DNA of 64,000 bases from Orbaceae bacterium lpD01 (GTDB lineage: Bacteria; Pseudomonadota; Gammaproteobacteria; Enterobacterales; Orbaceae). Positions 1-8,905 of the stretch are shown here, piece after piece (positions within the stretch are counted from its first letter, which is position 1; the number at the start of each line of letters is the position of its first letter). The position numbers were made by a program, and so were the translations under genes. The notes beneath the pieces were generated by a model. That model searched no databases, was not told the DNA's origin, and saw only the letters and a list, made by a program, of their open reading frames with translations. The stretch lies in the NCBI GenBank assembly GCA_036251705.1, contig CP133959.1, forward strand, positions 1,675,195 to 1,739,194, written 5' to 3'.

Positions 1-32
1 TAGGCTTAGTTCAACACAATGTCTTTTTGACG

Positions 33-57
33 GGAGAGTAATCATCGATTGCTCTCC
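33..57. repeat. Inverted repeat downstream of the DUF1289 gene
   Basis: Arms at 33-43 and 47-57 pair over 11 bp with one G-U wobble around a 3-nt loop. It lies just past the stop of the minus-strand DUF1289 gene. It may act as a transcription end or mRNA stabiliser, but no clear U-run follows on the minus strand, so a terminator call is weak. Confidence 0.35.
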
Positions 58-63
58 ACAAAC

Positions 64-333
64 TTAAAACAGACCTAACTGATCGTCATCACTATGTTCA
101 ACAAGTTGCGCTAACATCGCCTTTTGCTGTTGTAGATAAAGATATTTTTTGCGTAATTCGCGCTGCCGGCAGAGTCTTAATATCTCTCTTTTTTGCTCAT
201 CATTATAACTTAACCAGTTAAATCGTTCTTCTCGAGAACGTTGACAAGCCAGACAATAACCCTGCTTATCGCTTTCACAAACGCGGCGGCATGGACTCGG
301 AATATCAAAAAACTCAATTTGATTGGGTTGCAT
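64..333 (-). CDS. DUF1289 family small cysteine-rich protein
   Basis: A small protein of 89 residues from the ATG at 333; a TTG four codons upstream is less likely. Four cysteines (about C15, C19, C27, C30) in a CxxxC...CxxC arrangement, followed by a basic, Trp-containing helix (ERFNWLSYNDEQKREIL), match the DUF1289/YdhL family of proteobacteria. The cysteines probably bind a metal; the molecular role of the family is not known. It is a single gene with an inverted repeat right after its stop. The family call rests on motif recognition; no function is inferred. Confidence 0.8.
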   Translation of the reverse strand: MQPNQIEFFDIPSPCRRVCESDKQGYCLACQRSREERFNWLSYNDEQKREILRLCRQRELRKKYLYLQQQKAMLAQLVEHSDDDQLGLF

Positions 334-602
334 AATGCGCAGCAAACTTTTTAGACGTTAACAGAATGAATTATTCTAGCGTATATTTTTAACGCAATAA
401 ATCAATTTATAGCCGGCTATCTTAATTGGCGAGTCAGAGATCGCCAATCGGTTGATGGGTTGCCTCAACACATTCACTGGTTCAGATGTCGATATAGGAT
501 GATGAGTGTTTATATTGACAAAAATTTTTTAGCCTGACCGCTTCCCTTGGTACTTTTTTTCACACTATAATAACTTCACCAATCATTCATGTAGCGACTA
601 TC

Positions 603-1109
603 ATGCTAAGTTATCATACTGCCCAGTTAAGTGATTTACCGTTTATCATCGACGTTTATAATTCAACAGTCGCCAGCCGAATGGTGACCGCAGATACGCA
701 GCCTGTCACGGTTGAGAGTCGATTGGGTTGGTTTGCACAGCATCATCCGCAAACACGACCACTCTGGTTACTAAAATGGCATGATAAAGCCTGTGGTTGG
801 GTCAGTCTCTCCTCTTTTTATGGTCGCCCTGCTTTTAATAAAACCGCTGAAATTAGTCTTTATCTGCATACCGATTTCCGCGGCCAAAAGTTAGGTATAC
901 CAATTCTAGAATATGTCGAGTCCGTTTGTCCGGCATTAGGGATAGAGACTATCATGAGTTTTATTTTTGGCCATAATCACCCTAGCATCAAGTTATTTAA
1001 GCAAGCAGGCTATGCGCAGTGGGGATTTTTACCGACGATTGCCGAGTTAGATGAGACGAAACGTGATTTAGTTATTTTAGGCAAAAAAATAGTCGCTAAT
1101 CTGGCCTAG
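603..1109 (+). CDS. GNAT N-acetyltransferase, phosphinothricin-acetyltransferase-like
   Basis: A 168-residue single-domain GNAT protein. The acetyl-CoA-binding signature is seen as RGQKLGIP near residue 94, and the C-terminal part has the GHNHPSIKLFKQAGY pattern typical of the Pat/Bar (phosphinothricin acetyltransferase, YncA/MnaT) branch, which acetylates amino groups of amino-acid analogues or methionine derivatives. Length fits the family (160-185 aa). No strong ribosome-binding site precedes the ATG at 603. The gene stands alone between two minus-strand genes. The true substrate cannot be told from sequence. Confidence 0.8.
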   Translation: MLSYHTAQLSDLPFIIDVYNSTVASRMVTADTQPVTVESRLGWFAQHHPQTRPLWLLKWHDKACGWVSLSSFYGRPAFNKTAEISLYLHTDFRGQKLGIPILEYVESVCPALGIETIMSFIFGHNHPSIKLFKQAGYAQWGFLPTIAELDETKRDLVILGKKIVANLA

Positions 1110-1154
1110 TTTATACGCCTTTTTTGACTGATATTGACTTAAAAACGTCCTAAG

Positions 1155-1718
1155 CTACGACAAATGTTGTTTTACCTCTTCGATAAACGCTTGCCGTTCA
1201 GCTTGGCTAATTTTATCAATATTGCCTAAGTTAACATGCATAATCTGTTTTAAACCGAGGATTGCCAAGGTTCGGTCTATCAAAACATCCTGAATATAGT
1301 TGCCGATGACGGCAGTATCTGAGCCAGAAGTGGTAATAATAGTGGTTTTTTCAATATGGGATAACTGACCGATAATCCCCTTATCACCATCGACAAAAGC
1401 AAATGCCGCCAATAACACTTTATCTAAGAAACCTTTAAAAATGGCGGGCAACTCATACCACCAAATCGGACCGATGATGATCAGTTCACGGGTTTGGCGT
1501 AAATAGCCCTGATATCTTATAACCAGCGGATCTGATGACTGACCAGCTGCATATAACGATAAATCATGGCAACTTAACACTGGATTAAAGTTATCCTGAT
1601 GAAGATCAATCAATTGATACTCAATGCTACGTTCCTGATACTGCGCCACCAGCGCATCAAGAATCGCTTGATTATAACTATCAGGCCATGGATGAGTGAA
1701 AATGATGGTCGGTTTCAT
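1155..1718 (-). CDS. NAD(P)H-dependent flavodoxin-fold oxidoreductase (KefF/YwrO type)
   Basis: A 187-residue flavodoxin-like quinone reductase starting at the ATG at 1718 (MKPTIIFTHPWPDS), preceded by AAGAGCG; an upstream in-frame start at 1766 would add a tail without family support. Seen: the N-terminal beta strand and H-P-W-P-D-S loop, and IIGPIWWYELPAIFKGFLD, the flavin-contacting segment of the NQO1/KefF/modulator-of-drug-activity family. Proteins of this family carry FMN or FAD and reduce quinones with two electrons; some act as ancillary subunits of Kef potassium channels, but no kef gene is nearby. It is transcribed alone. Confidence 0.8.
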   Translation of the reverse strand: MKPTIIFTHPWPDSYNQAILDALVAQYQERSIEYQLIDLHQDNFNPVLSCHDLSLYAAGQSSDPLVIRYQGYLRQTRELIIIGPIWWYELPAIFKGFLDKVLLAAFAFVDGDKGIIGQLSHIEKTTIITTSGSDTAVIGNYIQDVLIDRTLAILGLKQIMHVNLGNIDKISQAERQAFIEEVKQHLS

Positions 1719-2168
1719 AAAGAATAATCGCTCTTGTCTGGATAAAAATCTGTTTAAATTTACCACTTTTTTCTATAATTACCAGATGAATTACACTGTT
1801 TTCCAGCCAATACCGTGATAAAAAGTGTATATAGAATAGTGACAATCTGATTGTATCGGATTCAAAATAGCCTATAATAAATTTTTTTAATCTATATTTA
1901 TATAGTTACGATAAACTGATTGCGTTTATCCAGATAAAAAATATTTTATATATTTTACTAGATTTATATTAAAATACACGTTTTAAGATTGAAAGCACTT
2001 TTATCAAAGCATTATTAGCGTCATAGTGAGGCAATCATCACTGAGCAACAGCAAAGGTAGGTTAAGTTGCGCGCAGGTGATGTTGTTTGATAAAACGTAG
2101 AGAGACCACGATGATGGCTTACCATCTTTGTTCACATGTCTCAATCTTTACCACAATATAAAGAAATT
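1719..2168. other. Gene-free interval with possible structured leader
   Basis: No gene is recognisable in these 450 bases between divergent neighbours. The first 270 bases are very AT-rich. A possible bulged hairpin lies at 2036-2082 (CATCAC plus GCAAC pairing with GTTGC plus GTGATG), about 90 bases before the radical SAM gene. It does not match a cobalamin riboswitch that I can recognise. Confidence 0.4.
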
Positions 2169-3698
2169 ATGAATATTATTCTGACCACCATTAATGCGCG
2201 CTATGCCCATACCTCGTTGGGACTTCGCTACTTGTATGCTAATTTACAAGAACATCAGGCTTATACGACGATTTGTGAATACACTTTAGAACAGCGGCCT
2301 ATCGATATCGTCGAGCAGTTACTGGCGCAAAAGCCAACGGTGATTGGGTTGGGTGTGTATATTTGGAATATTCAGCAGAGTACTGAGGTGGTCAGTTTAC
2401 TCAAAGCTATTCGACCTGATCTGATCATTATTCTGGGTGGACCTGAAGTCAGTCATGAACAGCACTTAAATCCGATTGTGCAAACAGCTGATTATGTGAT
2501 TACCGGTTGGGGAGAAGCGAGTCTACCCACCCTGCTCAGCGCAATAAAACAAGGTCAAATACCGACAGAGAAGATTATCAACGGTATTAGACTACCACTA
2601 AGCGATATTGCTTTTCCTTATGATTACTATACCGATACGGATTTAAAGCAGCGGATTTTATATGTTGAAGCGTCGCGTGGTTGTCCTTTCAAATGTGAAT
2701 TCTGTCTATCCAGTATAGATGACGGCGCGAAGATGTTCAATATTGCCGATTTTATGCTTGAACTAGAGAAACTTTACCAGCGAGGTGCGCGTGCCTTTAA
2801 ATTTGTCGATCGCACTTTTAATCTCAAAATTGAGCACAGCAAAAAGATTTTGGTGTTTTTCCTTAATAAGTTGAAACTGTTTCCAGAAGAGCCAATTTTT
2901 GCCCATTTTGAGGTCATCCCGGACTTTCTGCCTGATGAGTTAAAAACCCTGATAAAACAGTTTCCACCAGGTGCTTTACAACTTGAGATTGGTATTCAAA
3001 CGCTCAATACTGAGGTACAAAAAAATATCTCGCGTCGCACTCATCTGGGACGTGCGAAACAAAATATTATGTGGTTATCAACCCAGACTGGTGCCCATCT
3101 ACATGTTGATCTGATTGCGGCTCTACCTGGTGAGGATTTAACCAGTTTCGCCAAAGGATTCAATGAGCTTTGGACATGGCATCCGCAAGAGATCCAGCTG
3201 GGTATATTAAAGCGTTTAAAAGGCACTCCAATCGGTAGACATATCGCAGAATATCAATATGTCTATGATAACAATCCGCCGTTTAGTGTGTTACAAAATC
3301 GCGATATTAGCTTTAGTGATATGCAAAAGCTGACACGATTAACCCGTTTTTGGGATCTGATTGTCAACTCGGGCCGTTTCCCCCATGCTGTTCCGTTGTT
3401 ATTAAGAGATAAGCCATTTGAAAATATGTGGGCATTTAGCGAATGGCTATTTGGTACGATTAAACAGACACATCAAATTGCACTCACCAAATTGACTGAA
3501 TATCTGTTTAACTGGTTGATGCAGCAGCCTATCTCGGCCATTGATGTGTTACAAGCTGTCAGCGCTGACTTTGGCCAAATGGGTATTCAGGGCTGGCCTC
3601 ACTATCTAGGACCGGCACCAGCTGATTGGCGAGTAAAAATAAATCAAACTAAGCATAGTCAGGGAATAACGAGACAAAAAAGACACATAACCGAATAA
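2169..3698 (+). CDS. B12-binding-domain radical SAM protein (DUF4080 type)
   Basis: The best start is the ATG at 2169 (MNIILTTINARYAHTSLGLRY), which matches how this family begins; an in-frame ATG at 2136 lacks a Shine-Dalgarno site. The 509-residue protein has an N-terminal Rossmann-like cobalamin-binding domain (about 1-150, with LGVYIWN and LGGPEVSH) and a radical SAM core with the cluster motif SRGCPFKCEFC (Cys about 172, 176, 179), then a DUF4080-like C-terminus. Members bind a 4Fe-4S cluster and S-adenosylmethionine; cobalamin binding is inferred from the domain. The reaction is unknown. No B12 synthesis or transport gene is in the window. Confidence 0.85.
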   Translation: MNIILTTINARYAHTSLGLRYLYANLQEHQAYTTICEYTLEQRPIDIVEQLLAQKPTVIGLGVYIWNIQQSTEVVSLLKAIRPDLIIILGGPEVSHEQHLNPIVQTADYVITGWGEASLPTLLSAIKQGQIPTEKIINGIRLPLSDIAFPYDYYTDTDLKQRILYVEASRGCPFKCEFCLSSIDDGAKMFNIADFMLELEKLYQRGARAFKFVDRTFNLKIEHSKKILVFFLNKLKLFPEEPIFAHFEVIPDFLPDELKTLIKQFPPGALQLEIGIQTLNTEVQKNISRRTHLGRAKQNIMWLSTQTGAHLHVDLIAALPGEDLTSFAKGFNELWTWHPQEIQLGILKRLKGTPIGRHIAEYQYVYDNNPPFSVLQNRDISFSDMQKLTRLTRFWDLIVNSGRFPHAVPLLLRDKPFENMWAFSEWLFGTIKQTHQIALTKLTEYLFNWLMQQPISAIDVLQAVSADFGQMGIQGWPHYLGPAPADWRVKINQTKHSQGITRQKRHITE

Positions 3699-3794
3699 AA
3701 AAGGAGAGATCACCACAAAATAAGAAAAAAAAGCTTGTGAATTATTATAAAAATAATTAAAACTAATCTGGCTATAGCAATGTAAATAGCAACG

Positions 3795-3860
3795 ATTTTA
3801 GTTTTTAACTAAAATTCGGCTTATTGCAGATGATAAGACGAACATAAATCATGGTTTATG
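3795..3860. promoter_or_regulatory. Two palindromes upstream of the repressor-like gene
   Basis: Two dyads lie in the 304-bp space before the regulator at 4003. At 3795-3815 the 9-bp arms ATTTTAGTT and AACTAAAAT are perfect around TTT. At 3843-3860 CATAAATCATGGTTTATG pairs at 8 of 9 positions. Either could be an autoregulatory operator. The first could instead be a weak terminator of the upstream gene. Function is inferred. Confidence 0.4.
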
Positions 3861-4002
3861 ATAAGTATAAATGCTCTTAAAATAACAATAATTAATATTT
3901 ATAAATATACTTTAGTTAATAATATATTACTTCAATCATTGGGTTTCATATTATAGGAATTACTATTGGTATCTTATGCATTAACAAGGACTGGAAGTTA
4001 CT

Positions 4003-4692
4003 ATGAAAACAAAATTAAACTATGCCGTATTGACTTTTAGAGATCGGCTCAGTACAACCATGCAGGGCCTGAATGTTTCAGCTTTTGCCAAAAAATGTGG
4101 TATGTCCGAAACGGTTATCCGTGATTATCTGTCAGGTAAAACATTCCCCTCTTTAAATCGTTTAGCCACCATCTCAGAGAAATGTAATGTTTCTTATAGT
4201 TGGCTTGCGACAGGTTATGACATTATTGATCCGCCGTTAGAGGATGAAAAGAAAGTCTACAATGAAAAAATTATCCGGGTACCTACCTATGCTAAGCATC
4301 TACCGGATATTGAGCTTGCTAAAAAGATGAAATTAATCCGTGATACGCCACCAACGATGACCTATCCGGTGTTAGAGGGTTGGGTTGATTTTCGCGGATT
4401 TGAGCCACATAAATTAATTTCATATTGGTGTAAAGGTAAACTGTTAGCGCCTGATATCAAAAATAATGATTGTTTAATTGTCAATACTGAATATGGTGAG
4501 ATTATTGATGGTGATATCTATCTGTTAGAATATGAAGATATTACGCTGGTGAGAAAAATACAAAAAACTGCGGATGGTTGGTTATTATCTTGCAATACAG
4601 ATCAACATGTCGCCATACAGATCAATCAATCTAATCAGGATAGGCTGCAGATTATTGGTCGAGTTGTACTGATAACACGTAATATTTATTAA
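4003..4692 (+). CDS. Phage CI/LexA-like transcriptional regulator with degenerate peptidase site
   Basis: A 229-residue two-domain repressor-like protein. Residues about 5-65 form a Cro/CI-type helix-turn-helix (FAKKCGMSETVIRDYLSGK...SLNRLATISEKCNVSYSWLATG). The C-terminal ~110 residues have the S24/LexA beta fold, but the usual Ser of the DSM motif aligns with Leu (GKLLAPDIKNND) and the catalytic Lys aligns with Arg (LVRKIQ). Self-cleavage is therefore not expected. It is a paralogue of the intact protein at 60072. The start follows AAGGACTGGAAG. No phage genes flank it, so a domesticated repressor acting through ligand or dimer control is the best guess. Confidence 0.75.
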   Translation: MKTKLNYAVLTFRDRLSTTMQGLNVSAFAKKCGMSETVIRDYLSGKTFPSLNRLATISEKCNVSYSWLATGYDIIDPPLEDEKKVYNEKIIRVPTYAKHLPDIELAKKMKLIRDTPPTMTYPVLEGWVDFRGFEPHKLISYWCKGKLLAPDIKNNDCLIVNTEYGEIIDGDIYLLEYEDITLVRKIQKTADGWLLSCNTDQHVAIQINQSNQDRLQIIGRVVLITRNIY

Positions 4693-5159
4693 TATAAAAA
4701 AATCTATTGAGGATAAAACATCAGCAATTAATTAGACTCAAACCGATTATATCAATAAAACGGCGTTAATTTGATCGCCGATAATGATGATTGATTATAT
4801 CTGACACGGATGTTTAGCATAATCGATAAACACAATTAACATGATGAAGACGTCACATGTTTATGTTTCTCTCTTGCCTTTACGTCCGGTTTCTTCTCTC
4901 TTCCAGCAGCCTCTCACTAGACATTTAATCCAATGACTATTCAGTTTACTTTTCAAACAAAACAGCATAATCATCGTTTTTTAATGGCAAGAAAGCACTA
5001 AAAAACACATTTTAATTTAAATTAATCGTAAAAATAAATTATTTCAATTCAAAAAGCATGAATAGCCAAACCTCAGTTTGCATTCACTGCCAAGGGAATA
5101 TAAAATAATGCCTAAGTAACATTCAGACATAACCGCTGGTAATTTAAAGAGAAAAGACA
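4693..5159. other. Gene-free AT-rich interval
   Basis: No gene is supported here. There is a pyrimidine-rich stretch at about 4865-4920 and a possible 31-codon reading frame from 4842 without a ribosome-binding site or recognisable product. The last 100 bases probably hold the promoter of the small gene at 5160. Confidence 0.4.
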
Positions 5160-5351
5160 ATGAAAAGACTTTATACTAATACACTTTACTTTTTAATTGT
5201 TGCATTATTAACTATTTATACTGTGGCATCATTGATGAATTTTCATGTTTCATCTGTGCAGGCTAATTTCTGGCCGGAAGCCACGACTAAATTTTATAAA
5301 ACCCATGATATCTATCGTGGTGTCATCACCAAAAATATTGGTAATGCTTAA
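5160..5351 (+). CDS. Small exported or membrane-anchored peptide, unknown
   Basis: A 63-residue protein not recognised from any family. A short basic N-terminus (MKRLYTNT) leads into a hydrophobic stretch of about 18 residues (LYFLIVALLTIYTVASLM), then SSVQA followed by NFWPEA. This could be a signal peptide cleaved after A35, releasing a 28-residue peptide rich in aromatic and basic residues, or else a single-pass membrane protein. AAAGAGAAAAGACA directly before the ATG is a good ribosome-binding site, which argues that it is a real gene. It stands alone between gene-free intervals. Confidence 0.5.
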   Translation: MKRLYTNTLYFLIVALLTIYTVASLMNFHVSSVQANFWPEATTKFYKTHDIYRGVITKNIGNA

Positions 5352-5692
5352 TTAATAGCAATAAAATAGCTCACCACGTATCAATATACTTAAAGTACCG
5401 GGAAGATTAAAAGCACGAAAAGGTTACTTAATATTCCCTTATCTTAAGTACAACAATACTCTAAAATAAACTAAGCCTGTTTCACCGCAATTGAATGATT
5501 GATGGTATTTTTTTGCTTGAACTTTTAACGCAATTAATTGTATAGTCTTTTTAATTATATTGCAGCAAATCAATTTATTTTTTATCTTATCAGGTAATCT
5601 GTTATGTATAATCAGTCTATCATAGCCAGAAATATTGATATTAAAGCCCTCAACAAAGTAGATCTGTAGATTAAGCTATTTTATTGAGAGAT
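5352..5692. other. Gene-free interval
   Basis: No coding sequence or RNA gene is recognised between the small peptide gene and the terminator of the minus-strand lactate dehydrogenase operon. Confidence 0.4.
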
Positions 5693-5718
5693 AAAAAAAG
5701 GGAGTCTTGCGACTCCCC
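5693..5718 (-). terminator. Intrinsic terminator of the AEC transporter / D-lactate dehydrogenase operon
   Basis: GGGAGTC at 5700-5706 pairs perfectly with GACTCCC at 5711-5717 around TTGC. Read on the minus strand, the hairpin runs straight into a U7 tract. It lies 21 bases past the dehydrogenase stop codon. Confidence 0.85.
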
Positions 5719-5738
5719 TATTACTCACAACTTAACGT

Positions 5739-6740
5739 CTATAGTTCGTTTTTAGAACTACCGGTTGTTAAAAACTCATTGAGATTATCATAAGTATATT
5801 CAATCATATTACGGCAAGCTTCATCAGTGTTACTGCCCACATGTGGTGTTAATAACACTCTTGGATATAAGCTAACTAATTCATCAACAACCGCATTACC
5901 GGTTGATTGCTGATTAAAGTTATGATTAAAAATAGCACTTTCATTCTCTAATACGTCAGCACCATACCCGTCAATTTTACCCGCTTTAATGCCATCAATA
6001 ACGGCAACGACATCAACCAGTTCACCACGACCACAGTTAACCAAAATCGCATTATCTTTCATTTTGCTGATAAACGCATGATTCACAAAGTGATCGTTTT
6101 GACCTTTGAAATACGGCATATGGATACAGAGAATATCCGCGTTAGCAATAACGTCGTCAAGCTCTCTGAACTCAACCACCTCTTTTGCTGCATCACTTTG
6201 ATAGACATCATAACCTAACACTTCAGCACCAAGACCTTTAAATAGTTTTGCTGTGGTTAAACCAATACGGCCAACACCGAATACACCGACTTTAAGTAAA
6301 CGCACTTCACGGCTAAAATAGTTACCATGGACAGTGAAGTCAGCTTGACGGGTAGCATTAGTCATTGCCGCAGTATGTCTTAATAGCATCATTGCAAGCG
6401 TTAAGGTTAACTCAGAAATCGCATTTGGCGAATAGCCTGGTACACGGGCTAGTTTAAAGCCTAAACGTTTCGCTTCCGGCACATCAATATGATCAAATCC
6501 AACCGTACGGGTTAATAAAAACTCAACACCCATCGTTTTCATGGCGGCTAAATTTTTAGCTTTAGCATTACAGTTGCCACGCAGCATCACTGCATTATGG
6601 CCTTTAATCAAATCAACGTTATCTTCAGTTAACAGCGCTTCAACTAAGGTTAATTCATAGCCATATTTATTCAGTTGTGAAAAATAGGTCTGTTCATTTT
6701 TTCTGGCACCAAAGCATATCATCTTAATCTTTTGCATCAT
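5739..6740 (-). CDS. D-2-hydroxyacid (D-lactate) dehydrogenase, NAD-dependent
   Basis: A 333-residue member of the D-isomer-specific 2-hydroxyacid dehydrogenases, closest in appearance to fermentative D-lactate dehydrogenases. The NAD-binding glycine motif VGVFGVGRIG is at about 151-160, and the catalytic triad is visible: Arg238 in NCGRGELVD, Glu267 in DVLENES, His300 in TPHVGS. It would reduce pyruvate to D-lactate and regenerate NAD in the cytoplasm. ATGATG follows AAGGGGCG, so the start may be codon 1 or 2. It is the second gene of an operon, 9 bases after the AEC transporter, and a terminator follows. Related oxo-acids are possible substrates. Confidence 0.85.
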   Translation of the reverse strand: MMQKIKMICFGARKNEQTYFSQLNKYGYELTLVEALLTEDNVDLIKGHNAVMLRGNCNAKAKNLAAMKTMGVEFLLTRTVGFDHIDVPEAKRLGFKLARVPGYSPNAISELTLTLAMMLLRHTAAMTNATRQADFTVHGNYFSREVRLLKVGVFGVGRIGLTTAKLFKGLGAEVLGYDVYQSDAAKEVVEFRELDDVIANADILCIHMPYFKGQNDHFVNHAFISKMKDNAILVNCGRGELVDVVAVIDGIKAGKIDGYGADVLENESAIFNHNFNQQSTGNAVVDELVSLYPRVLLTPHVGSNTDEACRNMIEYTYDNLNEFLTTGSSKNEL

Positions 6741-6749
6741 TATCGCCCC

Positions 6750-7796
6750 TTAGTTAAATAAATGAATACTTTTGAGAATTTCCAGTAATAAAATAATACA
6801 TGGAATCACAAACACCGCAACCACTGTCGCCACTAAACTACAATTCGATGCGGTAATGGCTTCACGATCAAACTTGATAGCATAAGCTACTGCAACTGTC
6901 GCTGGTGGTGTTGCCATCATAATGGCTGAAACCGCCACTGACAGGAATGAAATAGGGATAAATAAATTGACAATCAATAAACCGACAGTCGAAAGAATCG
7001 GCACTAACATCACTTTAGTAATGGTATATAACCAAGCAGTTTTATTAGAGAATGCTTCACCAAGACTAATTTGACCTAAGGTGGCACCAATCGCTAACCA
7101 GGCAAGTGGAGAGGCTAAAGCAGATAAATAAGTCATTGGTTTATAAAGCCAGAATGCTGTCTGATCAATACGTAAGAAAGCATAAGACTTATTGCCGATC
7201 TGAACATGCGGTAAATAATCCTGGAAAATCCAGATAAACAAACCAAGGAAGGTCGCTAAAATAATCGGATTTAATACCATCTGTTTGATATTACTGGTAC
7301 TCATTTTTAAACCACTAAAACTAATATAGCCCCAGCTGTATAAGAATACGCGATATGAAATATTAAAGATTGAGGCATAAAGTACGCCTTCTGCGCCATA
7401 AATCGCGCCGATAATCGGAATACCAAAGAATGTTGTACTGCCTAAAGTGGTTAATACCACTAACGCCTGTTTCTTATCACCGCTATATTTAGCATAATAG
7501 AGTTTCATTAAGAAAATCAGTGAACCTTGGATTACAAAGCCCCAGATTAACACGGTCAAACCACGCAATAATTTTTCGCTGTCGATATCTTGCATAAAGC
7601 TGTTAAAGCTTAATGCCGGTAATGCTACCGTTAAGACCGCCAAACTTAAATTTTTAGCCACCACATCATTAAAAATCTTTTTCTTCGTTAGATAAAAACC
7701 TAAAAGAATAATTAATAATGAGCTTGATATTGCCCCTATAATATTATTATTGCCCAATACTGTTTGAAAGATATCAAACAAATTTAGTTCTGTCAT
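6750..7796 (-). CDS. AEC (auxin efflux carrier) family transporter
   Basis: A 348-residue integral membrane protein from the ATG at 7796, which follows CGGAGAT; an upstream in-frame start at 7826 has no such site. About ten hydrophobic segments in two five-helix halves are seen, with the AEC hallmarks GxxxTFFGIPIIGAIYG and ATPPATVAVAYAIKFD. AEC permeases carry malate, malonate, lactate or other small carboxylates across the inner membrane. Being first in an operon with a D-lactate dehydrogenase suggests export of lactate or uptake of a related 2-hydroxyacid; the direction is not determinable. Confidence 0.85.
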   Translation of the reverse strand: MTELNLFDIFQTVLGNNNIIGAISSSLLIILLGFYLTKKKIFNDVVAKNLSLAVLTVALPALSFNSFMQDIDSEKLLRGLTVLIWGFVIQGSLIFLMKLYYAKYSGDKKQALVVLTTLGSTTFFGIPIIGAIYGAEGVLYASIFNISYRVFLYSWGYISFSGLKMSTSNIKQMVLNPIILATFLGLFIWIFQDYLPHVQIGNKSYAFLRIDQTAFWLYKPMTYLSALASPLAWLAIGATLGQISLGEAFSNKTAWLYTITKVMLVPILSTVGLLIVNLFIPISFLSVAVSAIMMATPPATVAVAYAIKFDREAITASNCSLVATVVAVFVIPCIILLLEILKSIHLFN

Positions 7797-7917
7797 ACAA
7801 ATCTCCGAGTTTAAAATTGCGTGCAATATAGCAAAAAAATAGCGTCAAAAAAAGGGAATTTTTAATCGGACAAACCCACTTTTATTGTATGTGATTATTC
7901 GGTTTTCTGTTTTATAT

Positions 7918-7927
7918 TGAACGTTCA
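7918..7927. promoter_or_regulatory. Perfect CG-centred palindrome upstream of the AEC/D-LDH operon
   Basis: TGAACGTTCA is a perfect 10-bp palindrome about 120 bases upstream of the AEC transporter start. CG-centred palindromes of this type are common operators of LacI and some other families. The rest of the 415-bp interval 7797-8211 shows no gene. The regulator is unknown, and the site may be chance. Confidence 0.25.
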
Positions 7928-8211
7928 TCGAATGGGTTAATCAACTTAATCTTTTTTCTCAAAAATAGGCTGAGAATTCGCTTTCGAGAAATCAATTTTT
8001 TGCTTATTATGCCAGTACGCAAAATTTCGCTTAATAAGATTAGCTATCGACGGTGCCACAATATGCTTTATCATTTAAGAGATCAATAATATTGCGGTTA
8101 TTTGATAGTATATTTTATTCGTGATTACGATTCCTTTAATAATCAACAAAATTGGATCGTTTATTATTTATATAATCTCTGATGAAAATTTATCTAACAG
8201 GAAGTGATAAG

Positions 8212-8676
8212 ATGAAACAAACCGTTACTGTGATAGGCTGTATTGTACTCTGTTTATTTGTCGGTTTTACCGCCAGCCAGTTTCAAATGGACGCCATCAA
8301 GTATTGGTATCCTTTGCTCAATAAGCCACCGTTAACCCCACCGAATCTGGTTTTTCCTGTCTCCTGGACGTTACTTTATATTTTGATGGGTATCGCCGGC
8401 GGACTATTGATCAACAAACGGGCTGCACGTGAGCAGGTGGTGGTTAAGCTATTTTTTTTACAATTAGTCTTTAATTTTCTCTGGAGCCTGCTTTTTTTCT
8501 ACTATCAAAATCCCCTCTTAGGTCTGCTCGATATTGTGATACTGGATATTGTCGTGTTTGTGTTAATCAAACAAGCTTACCGATACAATAAAATCAGCTT
8601 CTGGCTATTAGTGCCCTATCTACTTTGGATTTTGTTTGCCACTTACCTGAACGGGTCGATTGTGATACTCAATTAA
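8212..8676 (+). CDS. tspO: TspO/MBR family tryptophan-rich membrane protein
   Basis: A 154-residue protein from the ATG at 8212, directly after AGGAAGTGATAAG; an ATG ten codons upstream lacks a ribosome-binding site. Five membrane helices are apparent with the family patterns YPLLNKPPLTPP, FPVSWTLLYILMGIA, FNFLWSLLFFYYQNP and the final LLVPYLLWILFATYLNG. TspO proteins bind porphyrins and sterol-like ligands in the inner membrane and have been linked to tetrapyrrole handling and stress sensing. The gene stands alone before the iron operon, and no haem gene is near. Confidence 0.85.
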   Translation: MKQTVTVIGCIVLCLFVGFTASQFQMDAIKYWYPLLNKPPLTPPNLVFPVSWTLLYILMGIAGGLLINKRAAREQVVVKLFFLQLVFNFLWSLLFFYYQNPLLGLLDIVILDIVVFVLIKQAYRYNKISFWLLVPYLLWILFATYLNGSIVILN

Positions 8677-8861
8677 GCTTAGCGCATTGACTTATCATTA
8701 CCGAGTTTGTATGCCGTTTGCTGGGTAGCAGTCACTGTTTTCGGACAAAATCGCACTGATTTTTTCGCTGGTTATTTAGCTTAACATTGATTAAATAAAA
8801 TACATCCAGATCTATTCTACTGATTCGATGATAGACAAAAAAAAATTTTCAATTATTATAT

Positions 8862-8876
8862 TGATAATTGTTATCA
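8862..8876 (+). promoter_or_regulatory. Fur box upstream of the siderophore uptake operon
   Basis: TGATAATTGTTATCA matches the Fur 7-1-7 consensus TGATAATnATTATCA at 14 of 15 positions. It sits 29 bases upstream of the GTG start of the first gene, in an AT-rich promoter region. Iron-dependent repression of the whole five-gene operon is the natural reading. Confidence 0.85.
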
Positions 8877-8905
8877 TTTACATTTGCATATGAGAGGCTT
8901 TACCG

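Noticed and set aside
1719-2168. Cobalamin riboswitch before the B12-domain radical SAM gene
   Set aside because: The conserved B12-box and core motifs were not found; only a weak generic hairpin is present.
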